From the NCBI GenBank assembly GCA_013822275.1, contig PNKC01000001.1:96411-160410 (forward strand): 64,000 bases of DNA. Reading direction: 5' to 3'. A model generated the notes under the pieces. The model was not told the origin of the DNA. It made no database searches and saw only the letters and a program-made list of their open reading frames with translations. Of the stretch, positions 62,282 through 64,000 are shown one piece after another. Every line of letters starts with the position of its first letter. The stretch's first letter is position 1. The stretch is from Anaerolinea sp. (GTDB lineage Bacteria > Chloroflexota > Dehalococcoidia > Tepidiformales > Tepidiformaceae). Both the position numbers and the translations under genes were made by a program.

Positions 62282-64000
62282 TCAGGCCCAGTGGGCCAGC
62301 CCCGTGGCAAAGGGATTGTGCAGGTCCGGGTGAAAGGGCAGGACCCGGATTGCGTAGCCGGCCTGGCCGCCGCGCGCCGGGGCGAAAGTGCCGGAGAAGC
62401 GGCAGGTCCCGTCCTCGCCCTGGGCTTCGCAGCTCATGGGCGCGGCGTTTTCAGCGCGAAGGTCGCCCGTGGGTTCGGTTGGGCCGTGCAGGATGTCCAC
62501 TCGCAGGTCGGCGGGGGCGAGGTGCCCCAGGTGCATCTGGACGGAGACGGTTACGGGCGTGCCCGCGAGGATCTCATCTTTGGCGGTGTCCTCCACGGCA
62601 AGGATCTTTACGGTATCCCAGCCTGCAGAAACGCGCTGGAGCCATTGGGCCTGGTCCCGCGCGGGGTTCATGTTGTCTTCGCGGAGCCGCCGCCAGCTGG
62701 CGGCGGCCGGCGCGTACGCTTTTTCGGCGTACTCGGCGACCATCCGGCTGGTGTTGAACACGGGCGCGCAGTGTTGAATCGAGGCTTTCATCCGGGTCAC
62801 CCAATCGCGCGGCACGCCATCCGGGTCGCGGGTGTAGAAGGCTTCGGTGACTTCGTTTTCAAGGAGATCATAGAGCGAAGCGGCGTCGAAGGCGTCCTGC
62901 GCCTCCGGGTCGTCATCCAGGCGGTCCCGGCCGATGGCCCATCCGATGCCGGGGCGATAGGCCTCCCACCACCAACCGTCCAGCACGCTCAGGTGGAGGG
63001 CGCCGTTGGCGGCCGCTTTCATCCCGCTGGTGCCGCTCGCCTCGAGGGGGCGCAAGGGAGTGTTGAGCCAGATGTCGCAGCCCTGGACGAGCGCGCGCGC
63101 GAGTTCGACATCGTAGCGTTCAAGAAGCACGAGGCGGTCGCGGAACTCGGGTTGGCGGCTGTGCTGGAGCACTTCGCGGATCAACTGCTTCCCGGGCTCG
63201 TCGCGAGGATGCGCCTTGCCGGCGAAGATGAACTGCACCGGCCGATCCGGGTTGTTGACGATGCGCGCGAGCCGTTCCAGGTCATGAAAAAGGAGGGTGG
63301 CGCGCTTGTAGCCGGCGAAACGCCGGGCGAACCCGATCGTCAGGACGCGTGGGTCGAGCGCCTGGCCGGTTGAGGACGACCCCGAAGCAGTGCCGCGCCG
63401 GAGCGAGCCTTCACGGTGCTGTTCGCGAGCGCGATAGATGAGCCGTTCGCGCTGGCGTTCATGGGCCTGCCAGAGTTCCTGATCGGGGATCTCCTGGACT
63501 CCGCCCCAGAGCCCCTGGCAGGCCGGATCGTCTCGCCATTGGCGGCCAAGGTAGCGGTCGTAGAGGTCGCCGAGGTCGTGCGACACCCAGGTTGGGAGGT
63601 GGATGCCGTTGGTGATCGAATCGATCGGGACCTGGTCCAGGGGCAGGCTCGGCCAGGCCGACTCCCAGAGCTTGCGTGACACAGAGCGGTGCAGCCTGGA
63701 TACACCGTTGCGGTAGCCGCTCAAGCGGAGGCCGAGCAGTGCCATTGAAAACGGCTCTGATTCGTCGTCCGGATTAGTGCGGCCGAGGCCGATGAAGGTG
63801 CGCGCGTCCAGGCCCATACCGGCGTAGTAGTGCCCCAGATGCTTCTGCATCAGATCGGCGGGGAACAGGTCGATCCCGGCGGCCACGGCGGTGTGGGTTG
63901 TGAAGGCCGTTGCCGCCGTCACAGGGAGGCGTGCTTCATCGAAGCTGGCGCCCGTTTCCTCCATGAGCATGCGGATGCGGTCCACGCCCAGCAGGGCTGA
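62282..64000 (-). CDS. glgP: Alpha-glucan phosphorylase (partial)
   Basis: The frame is open to the window end, reading SALLGVDRIRMLMEETGASF before TTHTAVAAGIDLF. It shows HAVAAG-like metal/phosphate regions, IGFARRFAGYKRATL, the PLP lysine in SGTSGMKAAANG and DGWWWEAY. A C-terminal extension with VTVSVQMHLGHLAPADL looks like an added beta domain. It releases glucose-1-phosphate from glycogen. The 5' end lies outside the window. Confidence 0.95.
   Translation of the reverse strand, partial: SALLGVDRIRMLMEETGASFDEARLPVTAATAFTTHTAVAAGIDLFPADLMQKHLGHYYAGMGLDARTFIGLGRTNPDDESEPFSMALLGLRLSGYRNGVSRLHRSVSRKLWESAWPSLPLDQVPIDSITNGIHLPTWVSHDLGDLYDRYLGRQWRDDPACQGLWGGVQEIPDQELWQAHERQRERLIYRAREQHREGSLRRGTASGSSSTGQALDPRVLTIGFARRFAGYKRATLLFHDLERLARIVNNPDRPVQFIFAGKAHPRDEPGKQLIREVLQHSRQPEFRDRLVLLERYDVELARALVQGCDIWLNTPLRPLEASGTSGMKAAANGALHLSVLDGWWWEAYRPGIGWAIGRDRLDDDPEAQDAFDAASLYDLLENEVTEAFYTRDPDGVPRDWVTRMKASIQHCAPVFNTSRMVAEYAEKAYAPAAASWRRLREDNMNPARDQAQWLQRVSAGWDTVKILAVEDTAKDEILAGTPVTVSVQMHLGHLAPADLRVDILHGPTEPTGDLRAENAAPMSCEAQGEDGTCRFSGTFAPARGGQAGYAIRVLPFHPDLHNPFATGLAHWA

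Noticed and set aside
1..64000. CRISPR arrays, insertion sequences or integrase genes
   Set aside because: No direct-repeat/spacer pattern, transposase motif or attachment-site duplication was found by reading.

Overview
The window is GC-rich bacterial DNA, densely coded on both strands, with many GTG/TTG starts and 4-base ATGA/GTGA gene overlaps. The gene content points to Chloroflexota, probably a Dehalococcoidia/Tepidiformales-like aerobic or facultative heterotroph. That is an inference from F420-type oxidoreductases, CaiB/phosphotransferase acyl-CoA genes, GH57 glycogen enzymes, RNHCP, DUF5679 and DUF6285-type small proteins, a short IF2, and an Lhr helicase. No marker gene settles the taxonomy. 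No phage, insertion sequence, CRISPR array or integron was seen. It reads as ordinary chromosome with small accessory insertions.

Layout. 1-4 kb: end of an unknown gene, a membrane-anchored gamma carbonic anhydrase, a divergent MoxR-type AAA+ ATPase with a GNAT, and an RNHCP zinc protein. 3.6-9.3 kb (minus): a 2-oxoacid dehydrogenase operon lpdA-E1alpha-E1beta-E2, with a HicAB toxin-antitoxin pair and a cupin at its distal end. 9.3-13.7 kb: methyltransferase, HemL-like aminotransferase, aldo/keto reductase and HisN-like phosphatase. 13.7-21.4 kb (minus): a short DUF5679 zinc protein, then the translation/transcription block dtd-proS-nusA-ylxR-infB-rbfA-truB. A promoter, an antiterminator-capable stem and a terminator lie directly before nusA. 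21.4-25.2 kb: two TetR genes, an FmdB-like zinc-ribbon gene under a perfect CIRCE operator, a lipoprotein, an LLM flavoenzyme, tRNA-Ser(UGA) and a 53-aa ORF.

25.4-36.1 kb is metabolic: sucC without sucD, DinB, CMD-family and VOC genes, a decayed cytochrome c, and an operon of DUF7064-like protein, phosphotransferase, DUF6285 protein and CaiB CoA-transferase. An ankyrin protein and a methylmalonyl-CoA-mutase-type catalytic subunit follow. 36.2-43.2 kb: three small or hypothetical genes, then giant lhr overlapping a Nei-type glycosylase. 43.17-43.36 kb holds a compact unannotated transcription unit with promoter, near-perfect Shine-Dalgarno, 19-codon ORF, nested stems and terminator. This is the most novel-looking element in the window. 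43.4-53 kb (plus): birA, a zinc-hydrolase-like gene, hisD-hisC-hisB, a second phosphotransferase/small-helical-protein pair, Nudix, a receiver-like ORF, a MurE-like ligase and a membrane-anchored cyclophilin. 53-64 kb: small membrane proteins and lipoproteins, a PPOX flavoprotein, a thioredoxin-like protein, then the minus-strand series glgP-GH57 branching enzyme-GH57-glgA-Gfo/Idh oxidoreductase-mazG.

The genes cover central carbon flux (2-oxoacid to acyl-CoA, succinyl-CoA and methylmalonyl-CoA chemistry), glycogen storage, histidine synthesis, a conserved translation operon and DNA repair. Assignments rest on motif reading only; no database search was run.
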